Both the position numbers and the translations under genes were made by a program. Source: Ilyonectria destructans (Eukaryota > Ascomycota > Sordariomycetes > Hypocreales > Nectriaceae). From it: a DNA stretch of 64,000 nt. The notes under the pieces were generated by a model that searched no databases, was not told where the DNA came from, and saw only the letters and a program-made list of their open reading frames with translations. Below are positions 21,951-34,381 of this stretch, piece after piece. The DNA lies in contig JAHEWK010000002.1 in the NCBI GenBank assembly GCA_020740775.1, forward strand, positions 5,270,001-5,334,000. The letters run 5' to 3'. Every line of letters starts with the position of its first letter. Within the stretch, counting starts at the first letter, position 1.

Positions 21951-23431
21951 AATGTAACCCTAGCACTAACAGCTCTGAAAGCACATATCTTTCAATGCTA
22001 CATTGTTTGGACAGATATTTGCACGCGTCTCGATCAACAATTTACATCTCCTTGGCCTTTACAATATACCAACATGACATGGGGTTTTATTTGCAATCGG
22101 TGATGTAATAGATGTGATCGCTGTCTTCCAATTGAGCGCCACGCGCACATTCCCGGTCACTCCAACACACCTCGTCTCAAGCTTATCCGACATCATTTAG
22201 CCTGACGCTTTGTTCCCGCGAAGTCCTCGGCTAGTCTATGTTCAGTTCTGTGCTCCCATCTCTCGCCTGAGGGCGAATGAGGCCATGCAGTGGAGCTCTC
22301 GAGTTCGGGTTCTATACGAGCTTATACGAGCGACCTCGGCCCCTTTTCATGCCACACATGTCCCTGTCATTTCCCCGCAAATCAAACCTTGAACTTTCGG
22401 ATCCTTGCCTCCGCCGCTACTTATTATTAGCCTCCGTAATTGGGCCGAATTAGGCGAGGAGAAAACCTCCGCCACTTCTCCCACACTCGCCATCGTGATA
22501 TCTAGACGTCATTCCATCACGACTGCGGCGAAGACACCCTTACCCCTTGTCACGCCTGCTTCCACTGCGAAGATGATGCTACCACGTTGTTCTTTGGGCC
22601 TAATTTCGATAGGTCGACGACTCCCACGAGTAATACAAATAACTAGCCTATCACATCCAGCTGAGACCGCCTCGTCCATCATGCTCTGGGGTATTGTCAA
22701 TTCACGGCTGCAATGGCATGATGATTTGATTTGGGTCATCCTTCGCGATTACTCGTAGAAACATATAGCCTGACGCTCCCGTCACTCTAATTCGGAGGCC
22801 TCTGGTCAACCAACATCGGGATTATACGAATCGATGTTACAACTACTCCGGATTTTGAAAGCGGGTACGCGGTCCCGACAGCTTGGGGGCCGCGTACTCG
22901 CACCAAGTATGACGTCCACTAGTTGGAACCTTGGAATTCTTCACCGATTGAATGTATGTCCACGTCGTTTTTTAAAAAAAAGAGGAGATAGACCCTTGTC
23001 TCCGTTTGAGCCAAGCAAGTCTATCTGGACTGTGCTCGAAATTAACAAATGCCTTGTGTTGTATGGAACAGTAGCTCTTCCTTGGCTATTTGTAGAGCTT
23101 TCGCTACGACTTCAAGCGAGCTACTAGTGACTAATAGTACCTGCATACTAAAAGCAGTAGTGTCCTTACGGAGTCTCCTCCGGGTGAAGTGTCTCCCTGA
23201 TCCGTGACGAAATGCAACGAGATGTTAGTTCAATGCACCCCGCGTTTGGCTCGCTTCGGGATAATGTGTGCCGACTTTCAAGGCTCCTTCGTAGATCCGA
23301 AGCGTGGTGGGCTCTGAATTTCGTATAAATTCTGGCCCTCTTCCTCTATCCTTCAATCCCCGAATTCCTCAAGCTGTGCCTTTCTGAACCAGTCACAAGC
23401 TTGGTCAACGGATTGATACCAAACACCAGCC
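21951..23431. other. intergenic region before GH106-like gene
   Basis: No gene recognised. It holds the paired TATACGAG units at 22314-22330 and a single TATACGAA at about 22823-22830. A short A run (AAAAAAAA) lies near 22974-22981. Confidence 0.4.
22314..22330. promoter_or_regulatory. two TATACGAG units 10 bp apart
   Basis: TATACGAG occurs twice with cores at 22316 and 22326, exactly one helical turn apart. Read on the minus strand each is CTCGTATA. It lies 370 bases after the glucosyltransferase stop and 1.1 kb before the GH106-like gene. Confidence 0.4.
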
Positions 23432-26400
23432 ATGGTGCTGTTCCTACTTCTCGCCGCAGCGTCAGTGCTGACGACTGTTGCTGCATCCGATTCCTCAGTT
23501 GTGCCTGGTTTCAACTCGCCAACGAGCGACCATCGTCCGATGTTCAGATACTGGCAAGTATCCTGTTCAGCCAACCATGACTGTTAGCCGTGTCTCTAAC
23601 TGCTGCTTTGCAGGCTCCCAGATGCTTCAGTCGACATCGCCACTGTGGCGAGCGACATCCGCGCCCTCAAAGAAGTCGGTGCAGGTGGTTTGCAATTCTT
23701 GCCCTTCTATAATTACGGTTTCGGGGACCCTTCCTCATTCCCGACCAACACCTGGGATGAATACGGATTTGGAACTCCGGCGTTCAAGCAAGTATTTGTC
23801 AACGCGCTGAAGACAGCGAAGGATAGTGGTCTACGATTCGACTTCTCCCTCGGAGCCAGTCAGGGGCAAGGCGTTCCAGTCGAGCCACTGACGCCAGGTT
23901 TGGCTATGCAGCTCGTGTACGGCGACGTTACTGTGGCGGGTGGGAAAGTCTTCAAGGGCTCCATCCCCAAAGCACACCGTGAATTCAACTTTTTGAGCGG
24001 ATACATGCACGAGCAGGAGGAGTTTGGTTCCGATCAATTAGTTGCTGTGGTTGCCGCGGGTGTAAAATCAGGTACGTTCCATCGCCACCCTGACCTTCTT
24101 CATGTCTGACTCTATGGCTGTGCTAGTTGTGCCTGGGAAAGGCCCCCTGTCTACCGCGGTTCTTGACGAGTCGAGCTTCGAGGATCTGTCAGAGTCCGTG
24201 GTCAATGGAAAGCTGACATGGAAGGCCCCTTCTGGTCATAACAACTACACTCTTTTCGCGCTTTACGAGCGGTATACGAACCAGCGCTCTTGCAATGGCG
24301 TGGCGAACCCTGACAGTGCGATCGCGAACGGATCTTGGATCACGGATCACTTCAGCGCCGACGGTGCGAAGCTCGTCACTCAGTTTTGGGAGAATAACCT
24401 ACTCGATGCTGACGTAAAGAACTTGCTGAAGTCTGCTGGGCAGCACAGTAAGTAGACCTGAAGTACCTCACCCTCGGCCGCAATGTCTAACTCTGTGATA
24501 GCCTGGGAAGACAGCATGGAGATGCAAGCCTCTCTGTGGTGGACGCCTGACTTCATCACGCGTTTCAAGAAGAACCGAGGTTACAGCCCGGTCAAGTATC
24601 TGCCATTGATGTTCCACCAATCCGACTCCTTTAGCCTTTACAGTCCGCCGTACAACAAGACCTACGCCCTAAGCTCCGCTGCCTCTGCCCAAGACAAGTA
24701 CCTTCAAGACTATCGCAAAACTCTCAATGAAGGTTACATCGAGTATCTCGAAGTGTATAACGCATGGGCTTTGTCGCTAGGAATGAGCCACTCCTGCCAG
24801 GTTGCGTACAGTTTGCCCCTTGACATGGTAAGTACCAAACCAAAACATACCGGATAAACCTGACCCTTTGGAAGTCAGGAGATGTTCCTGTTGTAGAAGT
24901 TCCTGAGCTTGAGTCCCTCGGTTTCCCCAAAATCGACGATTCCCTCCAGTTCGTGGGTGCAGCGCACCTCGGTGGCCGCAACGTCATTTCCACGGAAGTG
25001 GGCGCGGTCCAGACCGGCGCGTACAGCCAATCAGTCCCATCTCTCGTTAACTTGTTCCGAGATGCGTTTGCTGGCGGCGTCAACTCTATGATGCTTCACG
25101 GCATGCAATACGGTGGCGAGTACAATGCAACCTGGCCTGGCTACACTCCCTTCCAGTACGTCTACAGTGAGCTCTGGAGCCCTCGCCAACCAGCTTGGAC
25201 GCACATGAACCAAACCATGGCGTACACGGCCAGGAACCAAGTTGTTTTGCAGGCGGGAACTGTGAAGAGGGATGTTGCGTTCTACCTGTTCAAGCAGCCC
25301 TGGAGTGCTGGTGTATTTTATGATGGGGCTGATCTGAGAGCTGAAGGTAGGCAGATTCCTGCTCATTGCCTTATCCAAGATCCTATCACAGAGCTGACTG
25401 AATAGGTTTCACACACGAGTACCTGGGACCAACCAACCTGGCCTCTCGCGAAGCAAAGGTCTCGGATAAACTCCTTGCCCCCGATGGTCCTGCATACAGA
25501 GCTTTGGTTTTCTGGAACCAGACCTACATCTCAGCTGAGGCATCCGGCAAGGTTCTCAAGTTCGCCAAGCAGGGTCTCCCAATTCTTTTTCACGGCGGCG
25601 TGCCTAACACAACTATTGGTACCTCCGGCCAGAAGACTGTTACCCAGAACATGGCTTCTTTGTCTAAATTCTCGAACGTTAAGATTGTGAAAGACAAGCA
25701 GTCACTGGTAGCCGCTTTACAGGCCCTCGATGTCAAACCCCGAGTGTCTGTTGAGTCTAAGAAGTCTTCAGGAAACTTGTACTCAGTTTGGAGATCTTCC
25801 AAGAATACCGAGCTTGTCTATTTTTACAACAAGGGCTCGGCGGCCAGCTACGACCTGACCTTCAACGTCGCCAAGAATAAGATACCCTTCAAATTGAACG
25901 CGTGGACAGGCGAGCAACACCCATGGCTCTCCTACAAGCGGTCAAAGGCAGGGATTACTGTTTCTGTCACCCTCAAGGAGATGCAGACCGCAATCTTTGC
26001 GTTTGCAGCTCAGAAAGAAGGCACATACGTGGTGTCGCACTCGGCCAATGTTGAGAAGATCCAGCTTGGAGAGAAGAGCCAGATTGTGGCTTTGATCAAT
26101 GACAGCAATTCCGCAACCTTCACGCGTTCCGACGGCAAGACGGTCAAGGTTCCAAGCTTTTACGGCGAAAAGAGCCTGCCAAAACTCAACGTAGGCCCTT
26201 GGGACCTGACCCTGGAATCTTGGGTGCCGTCTTCGAATCCTTCGGACAGCCACTCTAAAATCGAAGTGATGCGCCTTGGATCTCAGAACGCCCTTGTTCC
26301 TTGGTCAAAGATCCCTGCCGCACAGAATGTCTCAGGTATTGGTATCTACACTGCCAAATTCACCCTTCCTCAGAACACCGTCCTCGAGTCTGATAAGATG

Positions 26401-26709
26401 GCCACGTTGATCAACTTTGGCCCTGTCTTGAACACCCTTCGCGCCTGGGTTAACGGCAAGGAGCTCCCGGCAGTGGATATCTCGGATGCCGAGGTTGACA
26501 TATCCAAGTTTGTCGTGAGGGGAGAGAACACTGTACAGGTTGAGGTATCGAGCACCTTGTTTAACGCTGTGAAGGCGAGAGTCGACTGGGTGAAAAACAT
26601 GGGACAAGGCCCAGCTGTGCCGGATTTTTATACCGCTGCGGACTGGCAGGCTTATGGACTGGTGGGACCCGTTCGTGTCCGGGCCCTGCGCAAGGTCGTT
26701 GTAAACTAG
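23432..26709 (+). CDS. secreted GH106-like glycosidase (alpha-L-rhamnosidase type)
   Basis: Large secreted protein of 1000 residues resembling GH106 alpha-L-rhamnosidases. The N-terminal signature after the signal peptide (about residues 1-19, LLLAAASVLTTVAA) is DHRPMFRYWLPDASVD, then DIRALKEVGAGGLQFLPFYNYG. Six exons: 23432-23553, 23614-24071, 24127-24447, 24502-24827, 24875-25346 and 25406-26709. Introns are 47-60 nt. Intron 1 (23554-23613) needs a GC donor (GCAAGT); the nearby GT at 23558 would break the frame. The middle holds a segment like the barrel region of the family (WEDSMEMQASLWWTPDF, FVGAAHLGGRNVISTEVGA). The end is a beta-sandwich galactose-binding-like domain (GIGIYTAKFTLP, RAWVNGKELPAVDIS). 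Specificity for rhamnose is inferred from family only. Confidence 0.75.
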
Positions 26710-27759
26710 ATGATTATTGTTGATACTATTGTTGGTGTTTTTTTTTTACTGTTGAGCTTCTAGTCCCCCCTCTGGGTATGTGTGTACTAGGGCACCCTGA
26801 CCTCTTGGTAAACTAGATGATGGTATCCTCTGAGTGATGTCAGTAAGGATAGAGGTTGTGGCGTATTGTAAATTAAAACTAGTTAGTCTCGGCTTCAGTT
26901 AGCTTAACACGGCCATCTAAATCATCCAACTGCATAGTTACTATGGCACATTCTTCACCTTCCGAGCTGTCGCCAACCTTTGTGTATTCATGCATGTATG
27001 AGGCAAGCAAGTTAGGAAATCGAATGTTCTCAGGCGACCTAAGACTACGCGGAGAATGATTAGGTACTTTGTTGGTGGGAGAGGTCTTTACTGTAGACCA
27101 CACCCGTCCGCAGGGTAGGAGCTTGAGCGGGATAAAAGATAAAGAAAAGCAACAACACTGCTGTCTCCTGGGGGTAAAAGGTACAGAGAGCAATCAATCT
27201 ACTGCTTTCTGATATCTCTAAAGAAAGGAAAAAGAAAAATATCGATAAGAGCTACTGCGACAGCTAGAGTGTAACGAGTGTAGAGCGATAAAAGGTGTCA
27301 CATAAGTTAAAGAAGGGAAAAAACGTGCCGTTCTATTTTGTCAAGCAGACTTGGCGCCTTAAGTAGGGCCATATTAAGCTAGCTGCTGGCCTCTACTGTA
27401 TTAAAACTCCAGGTGAACCGTTGGCCCCATTACAGTACTTGGTTGCATGGGTGTTTCATTATGATGCACGCGCGGCACTAATAAAAAACCGGAAAACAGC
27501 CATGACTATCAAGATAGTGTGCGTGAGTTCTACATTGTTTAAGCCATAGGCTCAAAAATTTCACCGCAAGATCACATACACGCTTTAGTTATTCGTTGAG
27601 GTGATAAAATCTCTTGGAATGGGGTCCTAGAGCCCCCTTAGTAATGAACCACACGTTGAAGCACTGTTGAAACATATCTTTCTAGAGGCTAGCATACAAT
27701 ACTCGCTTCCATAAGACAATCACTAGTATGCTTCGCGAGTGTAACTAATGTCCCTTCAT
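26710..27759. other. 3' intergenic region between two convergent genes
   Basis: No gene seen. A T run lies at about 26738-26746. A 14-base piece around the GH106-like stop codon (GTAAACTAGATGAT) recurs at about 26808. Much of 27200-27740 is AT-rich without recognisable content. Confidence 0.4.
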
Positions 27760-29367
27760 CTAATTAGCCAACTCTTGTGTAATGGCCATGCCATGCTTTT
27801 CCATAGAGCTTTTCTCGACATCTTCCTTTTCCTGGGGCTTAGGCTCGATACCAACCATAGTGGAACGATGAGAGTCCATAAGCTCTTTATTCCATACATT
27901 GATATAGAGTGGATATACCGAAGCCAGAACATATCCAGTCAAGGGGATCACCATCGCAGTTGACGCATTGGTAGCATCCATAAGAGCACCAGTCGCCGGG
28001 GTAAAGGCAGTAGCTCCTGAAATAGCTGCAACAAGAAAGGAGCCGCCTCGCTTAGTATGCCGGCCAAGGCCACGGAGACCTAGAGTTCAAAATGTTAACA
28101 GCGGTTCAAGGGACGTGATTGAAATCGCAATTACCGGTAGCAAATATGCAAGCAAAGCATGCAGACTCGGCGCAGAAGACAAGAATAAGGAATGCGATAG
28201 ATGTAGCCCCCTTAGTCGCAATAGCGATAGCTATGAAAATACTGCAAAGAGCGAGGTAGGTGGCTAGGATAAGTCGAGGTTTAAACGCAGGCATCATCAT
28301 AAGTCCAGCTGCAATAAATCGATTAGCGGTATAAAGCCCTTGGGCAACCGCAAGAAGATCTGAGGCCTGCGCATGGGTTTTTCCCTGTTCAAGACAGAAG
28401 TTGATAAAGTAGTTAGCAACCGCAACTTGCGCACCCACGTAGCAGAATTGTGAGAAAACAGCTAAGAATAGGTTATACTGCTTGCGGAACGGCCCTGGGT
28501 CAGAGTCGTTTATCTCGCCCTCAATATTAGCCATATCGGTATCCGTAATCTCCGGCATAGGAATAACGAGGAAGACCACAATAAGGCAGGCGACAAAACC
28601 GGCAACGCCTAGGTAAACCCACTGAATATTGGCAAGTGAGTCTTCGGTATTGAGCGTATGTGCGAAAAATACTCGGGAAGCGAGTAGCGGAGCTACAAAC
28701 GAGCCCGTGCCTTGAACGCCTTGAGCAAGGTTGAGGCGGACTTCCGAGTATTTTGGCGGACCACAGATTGCTAGAAATGGATTTGCCGCTGTTTCGAGGG
28801 TAGAGCTAGAAGTTTCGTAAGCATACAATGTGTTTTGAGCGTAGGGACTAACTTACAGACCGCAGCCGACCACAAACATTGAGCCACAGAAGCCCGCGAA
28901 AGATTTCTTCACACCAGAGGGCCAGAAAAGTAAACACCCCACAGCTAGAATAGATAGACCTGAATAGTGTAAGAGTTACGTCTCCGGGCACGGGGGTTCT
29001 TGAACGCTGACATACCCGTAACAAACGTCGCCCGAAATCCGAATCGGCGGACGATGTAACCAGAAAGCGTAGGTGGGCAGATAAAATACGCGCCGAAGTA
29101 AGCAGCGGCCAGACCCGAGGCCATGGAGCCGCTGATATTCAGAAGAGATTGGAAGTGCGAATTGAGAACATCGAGAAGGCCGTAGGCGAATCCCCAAAGG
29201 AAGAAGAGCGTAGTGACTTGTCAAGCAGAGAATATTAGTATTGCCATGCTCTTGTATCAAAGAGCATGATGCTTACCCGACAGATTGGGAACCAGTGACT
29301 GTCTGGCCGTCAACTGCGCTGCGCTTGGAGCAGCATTGTTTGTGACGAGATTCCTCTTCCGGAACAT
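27760..29367 (-). CDS. MFS sugar transporter, L-fucose:H+ symporter (FucP)-like
   Basis: Twelve-TM major-facilitator permease of 461 residues, closest by motif to the FucP L-fucose permease family. Five exons on the minus strand: 29367-29277, 29216-29016, 28959-28857, 28805-28135 and 28079-27760, with introns of 60, 56, 51 and 55 nt. The first membrane segment is VTTLFFLWGFAYGLLDVLNS, the hallmark of FucP-type transporters. Others are GLAAAYFGAYFICPPTLSGY, GCGLSTLETAANPFLAICGP, VAVANYFINFCLEQG and GGSFLVAAISGATAF. The cytosolic tail is charged (EPKPQEKEDVEK). It faces the GH106-like glycosidase gene tail to tail across 1 kb, so import of a released deoxysugar is a reasonable idea. Confidence 0.87.
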
Positions 29368-29438
29368 AGTTGCAGTTTCTTCCGTTGAGGCCAGGGAACC
29401 GTGCGTCTTATGTTCAAGTGTGATAACAATTTAGGATG

Positions 29439-29590
29439 GGAGGGAAGCAGTGAAGAGTGAAGCGAGAAGAGAAGACTCAGAGAAACGGAGGTCTTAAATA
29501 ATTCGTATACTGGGCACAGGGGAAATCGTCTAATGGTGGAGACCTGTGACTGTCGGCATAATAGTAGCCGAGTGAGAATACAAGAGAATA
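29439..29590. repeat. promoter segment with a diverged second copy at 39400-39551
   Basis: This 152-base segment lies 70-220 bases upstream of the transporter ATG. It aligns in the same orientation with 39400-39551 at roughly 75-80 percent identity by eye. Shared words include GAGGGAAGCAGTG, AAGCGAGAAGA, AGACTCAG, GGGAAATC and TCTAATGGTGGAGA. Confidence 0.68.
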
Positions 29591-30628
29591 CAGCCCCTTC
29601 AAACTCGGGGCAATATTGTATCGTTTGTTGGAAAAAGCTGCCCTCGAGACTGGGAGGGCGGGTTTTGTTGAGCCGAACACGGTGCCCACACTGTCAACCG
29701 CATGGAGCAAAGCTTAGGATCGGAGCGCATGCCCATGGGGTCTTAGCCCGCTAACTATAAGCTACGAGGCTCGATGAGAGCTTAGCAGCAACTTCCTCTG
29801 CAACAGTGACCATCGAATCCTGTTGCGGTTAGAGCAACTAAGCCTGTGGAAAGCTTCACATTACGTCCCCTTGGGTCTACCCCGCTGCTCCACGATCGAG
29901 AACTTGGGGTTGTGGGGATGGACTGGCCTAGTGTAGCCTCTAGTCTCCACTTCTCGTAACGGATGCGAGGTTGCGAGATTCATGCGAGGTCCGAGTCTCC
30001 AACCCCACAAACCGGTGGCTCGGGTCATGACCCTTGTGATTCCCTCCAGTGCGAATCGGGCAAAGTTCCAGGCTGTCGGGATAGAATCCCACGAGAGCAC
30101 ACACCTGACCTAGATAGCTTAACGTGTCTCGGTCCAAGAATGACACGAATGCGCGCTTAGACGATTCATGAAACTGTCCGATGGCAAATACTCAACCCGG
30201 TGTGAGTGTCCAGTTATTTCAATTGGCAAGGCAACTTAGGCTCGCAACCTCACGCCAACTCGGACATCTAAGCTTACATTTTCGCAATATTCTCGTTTAT
30301 TGACTGGGCGGGAAAACTACGCGTGACGCGAACGCGCCGTGGAGCGTCACAGGGCACCTAGGTGCCCTTGTATCAGCCGCCGGGTAATAAGTATCTAATA
30401 GAAGTCAGAAGTAGGAGATGAGTAAATATCTGTGTGTTTTGTTTTTTTCTTACGTGAAACATGAGACAGGACTGATGATCCAAGCTGAACCAGAGGACTT
30501 GCACCGCTACCATATCTTGCGTATTCTAGCCGTCGCACTTAAGTCTTCACACTACTCCTTCCTTTTTAAACTAGCCTCAACTTCCTGCGAATCCCCGAGT
30601 TTAGGTCTTCTATGTTTGCATCTAAAAT
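29591..30628. other. intergenic region without recognised gene
   Basis: Stop-rich in all frames for anything family-like. Cloverleaf-like bits near 29930-30100 do not make a tRNA. Confidence 0.4.
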
Positions 30629-32590
30629 CTACGGGTACAGTCTCGATCCAGTAGCGACACCTCGAAGAACTCCAGCTTCCTCAAGATCCTTTATCAGATC
30701 TGCTAGAACATAATCGCATCCTCTTGCCATTCTAAGCCCCATACTAACAGGTAAGTATTCCGTTTGCTTTGTGATCCTACTCTGGTAGGGCACCTCTCCG
30801 ATGGGGACAACAACTTCCGGAGCGCCAGCCATAACGGGTATGGATGAATCGTCAAAGCCAAGTGGTGGGGTTAATCGTGCCTCGAAGTATTCGTCACGGT
30901 ATGAGGGTACGCCGGCCATGAATGTGTAGACGTAAAGGCCTTCAGAGCACGACTCAGGGTCGTGTCGGCCATATCCCTCCGTCTCCCACCACTCCTTGAA
31001 GATGGTGATGTTTCGTAGCCCTTGGTCATACACGGTGTCATTTGCGTAGATTTGACCCCATTCCCAACGCGCCAATGGACCGGGATTGATGTACGGGCGG
31101 CGTCCGTCGTGCTGGTCTGCATAGTCCTCGAAGAAGGGCTTTCCAAGCATCTGCCATTGATCATGTGAGACGAAAACTGCGTACGTCGAGTATAGCATAT
31201 CGGCAAGGCTTTCTGAACCCTCTCGGTGGGTTTCGCTCCAAAGTGCTGTGTGATTGACCATGGTCGCATTCGCCTGAAGAAAGTCCTCGAGTCCTTGGTA
31301 GAAAGACTCCACGAGTTCCAGCACAGCGGGATTGTCAGATGAAGACCATGCTCCACTTGCAACACTGCGATAAATTCTCCTGGGATACGAGGTGTAGTTG
31401 GACTGGAAGTCAGGGTACCACGCCTTAGTTGCAAGCGCCCACAAGCTTCCAGTCCTGGCAAAGATACCTGCCGAATCAGACACAGGACTTAAAGGAATGA
31501 CATGCTCCATAGAAATTGCCCCGGTCGATGGCCGGTTGCCAAAAAGCCCGACGGCACCAGCTGGTCCACGCATGGAACCGCCAGTGTCGCTGCCCACTGC
31601 AAGATCAAGCCAGTTGTAAGCACCAACTCCGCAGCCAGGTCCAGTGGAAGAACCGCTGGGGTTTTGGTACCCATCCCCTCTTGGGTTAAATGGAGCATGG
31701 AGGTCGACCCAATCCGCAGTGACGCGATCTCCATTGGCAAATTGGACCGTACCCATCTTGCCAACGAGAACGGCACCAAGATCGATGAGACGTTGGATGG
31801 AAGGCGCAGTGTTGTTCTGAGTTCCATACAAGTAAAAATAAGCGCGGTTTCCTCCGCTGGTAGACACCCCCTTGACATGGTAGATGTCCTTGACACCAAA
31901 GCGGAGGCCAGCAAGGGGTTTCTCGTCACTTGGCGTAGAGTAGAGTCTGGACGGGACAGCAATACTCTTGGCCATGACATTTTCCGTTACTGCCGACAGA
32001 GACATGTATCCTCCATTCTCGTCGTTCACAACTCCTTGAATGAAGGCGAGGTAGTCGTCATCGTAGAGTCGGTGCGCCTTATAGACGTCGCCTGTGGCAG
32101 CGCTGACGAAGTATGGACCTTTCGCCAAATCCGTACTGATAGAGCCGGTAGTGAAGCCGTCAGCGTCCCCGAAAATGCCACCAGTGGACATAAAGAGAGC
32201 AGTTCCGAAATCGCGTAGGTCCCCAGCCAAGGCCGAGGCGTTGATAGCTGGAGATTTAGCTGTCGTAGAGCGGAGATAAATTGTTCTCATAAATGGCAGC
32301 GTGAAGACGTCATCTTGGTCCGCATATTGAGCTATCGTGTGGTGGAGCTCGGTGGGTTGAAACTCTTCGGAAGAGGTCTCAACAACCGTCATGGGGAAGA
32401 TATCGTGGCCTGGGATAGATGCTGCAGCCAAGGTAGCTTGCCTAGTGCAGTTGCTGCCTAATTTGCCGATGCTGATGCCTCCAACATAATAACGGACGTC
32501 CCCGAGACTTACGACTCGGCCGTTATCGACTAAGCTTGCCTGCGTGAGGCAGGACATCCATAGACTGAGCAGCAGATGTCGTGACTTCAT
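30629..32590 (-). CDS. secreted amidase-signature-family hydrolase
   Basis: Intronless gene of 653 residues for an amidase of the Ser-cisSer-Lys class, probably extracellular: the N-terminus [20 protein letters not shown] is a signal peptide, and many NxS/T sites follow. Residues 25-200 form an N-terminal domain seen in related fungal amidases ([21 protein letters not shown]). The amidase core starts near residue 215. The predicted catalytic triad is Lys234 ([10 protein letters not shown]), cis-Ser315 ([10 protein letters not shown]) and nucleophile Ser339 ([14 protein letters not shown]). The C-terminal part includes [18 protein letters not shown]. The frame is intact with no sign of decay. 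The substrate is unknown. Confidence 0.88.
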   Translation of the reverse strand: MKSRHLLLSLWMSCLTQASLVDNGRVVSLGDVRYYVGGISIGKLGSNCTRQATLAAASIPGHDIFPMTVVETSSEEFQPTELHHTIAQYADQDDVFTLPFMRTIYLRSTTAKSPAINASALAGDLRDFGTALFMSTGGIFGDADGFTTGSISTDLAKGPYFVSAATGDVYKAHRLYDDDYLAFIQGVVNDENGGYMSLSAVTENVMAKSIAVPSRLYSTPSDEKPLAGLRFGVKDIYHVKGVSTSGGNRAYFYLYGTQNNTAPSIQRLIDLGAVLVGKMGTVQFANGDRVTADWVDLHAPFNPRGDGYQNPSGSSTGPGCGVGAYNWLDLAVGSDTGGSMRGPAGAVGLFGNRPSTGAISMEHVIPLSPVSDSAGIFARTGSLWALATKAWYPDFQSNYTSYPRRIYRSVASGAWSSSDNPAVLELVESFYQGLEDFLQANATMVNHTALWSETHREGSESLADMLYSTYAVFVSHDQWQMLGKPFFEDYADQHDGRRPYINPGPLARWEWGQIYANDTVYDQGLRNITIFKEWWETEGYGRHDPESCSEGLYVYTFMAGVPSYRDEYFEARLTPPLGFDDSSIPVMAGAPEVVVPIGEVPYQSRITKQTEYLPVSMGLRMARGCDYVLADLIKDLEEAGVLRGVATGSRLYP

Positions 32591-34216
32591 CCTGTCCGTT
32601 GTAAAGCAGCCGTATCAAGAAAATTTACCAAATTATTTAATGGAAAGAACTCACTGGGAAGTCAGCATTCAATGTTGCTAGATCATTTTATGTCAACCAG
32701 TGGAGAGCATGCAGAATGTTATATACTTCCTCCCAAACAGTCTGTTTAGTACCATTGTTGAAGAGCCCATATTAACAAATCTTTTTACGGTAATCAGTGA
32801 CAAACAGTTTATGCGGGAGCTTATCAGACTGAAATTCATAGATTCAGGGTTCTTATCTAGAAGTTGGACCATCCTTTCGTCATTCAGCTTTAGTTCTGAA
32901 TATGGAAAAGTCCGTTAATCAAGGGAATCCCTTATCACCATGGCATACAAGCAGCAATGCTAGGATTGGAGTTGATTGGGGTCTAACATATCCACTAAAT
33001 TCCCTTATCAAGATTATTCGCTTCTTTAAAACTGCAGTATGCTGCGATCAACATTTGAGTGAACGAGAACAGGATTAGCCTCCGTTCTCAGCCAAGCGAA
33101 TCTGTCAGCTTGTTGCATAGAACTAGTCTTTAATTGTAAAAGTCAGCTCCGCCAAATTCATTTTGTGGGTCGCCAGTCAGCCAGGTGCATAGGACTGGTG
33201 TTGATAAGCAGGGGTGACTCTTCCTGGTTACTTTTATCGTTCGTTTCTTTTAGTCTCTAACCTGTTCGAGGTAACAGCCATCGGGAGAGTAGATTGAGCT
33301 ATACGTGGGATCTATCATCCTCCATTTTATCCCGTTCCCAACCACGACGGAACCAGCTACTAGAAGATGCCTTGGAGGTAAAAAGTCTACCATGATTAGT
33401 CTAAGGTCCTTCAAAAGTATGGACTGGGGGTGAAGAGGATGTCATTTAGATAGAAATCTCGAATTCACATTTCCACAGCAATTCAAAGGCAGTTGGAGGA
33501 AGCGAGGGGTCGGGCGAAGAGTCGCACTTACATGATATCTCCGATGTTATCGTATGGCTCGAGATTGGAGACGCTAAACATCTCGACCCTGGTTGTTTTT
33601 CGCAATGTGAGATATGACATTGTTATGTGTCGACTGGAACTTGCCCCCACTACCCTATACAGGGGAGAACTGGGCCGCCCACTCTAAGGTGGGTGCGGAA
33701 GCAGGAGGCCTACTTTTATTCGGCCCTAATCAGACGGAAAGGGGAGTGCGATAAAGGATCAAGTATGTCAGCGAAGATAACGGGGTTAGGAGATAAAGTT
33801 TGAGGAGAGACTGAGCACATTTCCACTTGCGCGACAAACTATGCAGCCTCCGTCGCCCTCAACATTGTTGTTCAGACTCTTAAGTGCATAGACGGGCCCT
33901 TTGTGGAAGGCGCTGACAATGACAAAAACATATCCAATATGCTCTCGACACACGGGGACGTAGAAGTCTTATCCATAGATTGCTCGCAGACTATGAGACA
34001 ATATTGTTCGTCTAGCTAACCTATCGCATTGACGGCTACGGCAAAAGTGGAATGAACACTCCGCTAATGCGTAGTGTAACTGAGGCTTATATTATATGTG
34101 ATATAGCCCAATTACCTTTTCAGGAGCATGTTGGAAGATGACCATAGATTACGAAACCTCTGATATATTAATATCATGACCTTCGTCAGAGGGAGTGTCA
34201 GAAAACCCCTCTCCGA
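32591..34216. other. 1.6 kb without recognised gene
   Basis: No family-like frame. The AT-rich parts and short ORFs look non-coding. Confidence 0.4.
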
Positions 34217-34380
34217 TCAGCCCGGTTCATCCGGGACCAAGCAATCATCAACTCGATCCTTCTTGCTTATGCCCAAGATACGGGCTATAATGAACGGTTT
34301 CGATAGAACCCAGGCTATAGCAACAGTCGACATGGCTACCCTATGAGCCTCAGAAATTTCCTGGATACTTTCGTTAAGCT
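34217..34380 (-). pseudogene. aldo-keto reductase C-terminal relic
   Basis: A minus-strand frame of about 54 codons matches the end of fungal aldo-keto reductases: NESIQEISEAHRVAMSTVAI, AWVLSKPFI and LGISKKDRVDD. The rest of the gene is absent. The match stops at about 34380, exactly where the plus-strand hydrolase relic begins, so this is a breakpoint. Confidence 0.65.
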
Positions 34381-34381
34381 T

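Noticed and set aside
29920..30110. tRNA-like pairing near 30.0 kb
   Set aside because: No A-box/B-box pair with correct spacing and no cloverleaf with a 7-bp acceptor stem could be drawn.
31502..32218. Plus-strand ORF of 238 codons within the amidase gene
   Set aside because: Lies entirely opposite an intact amidase with full catalytic motifs; no signal of its own.
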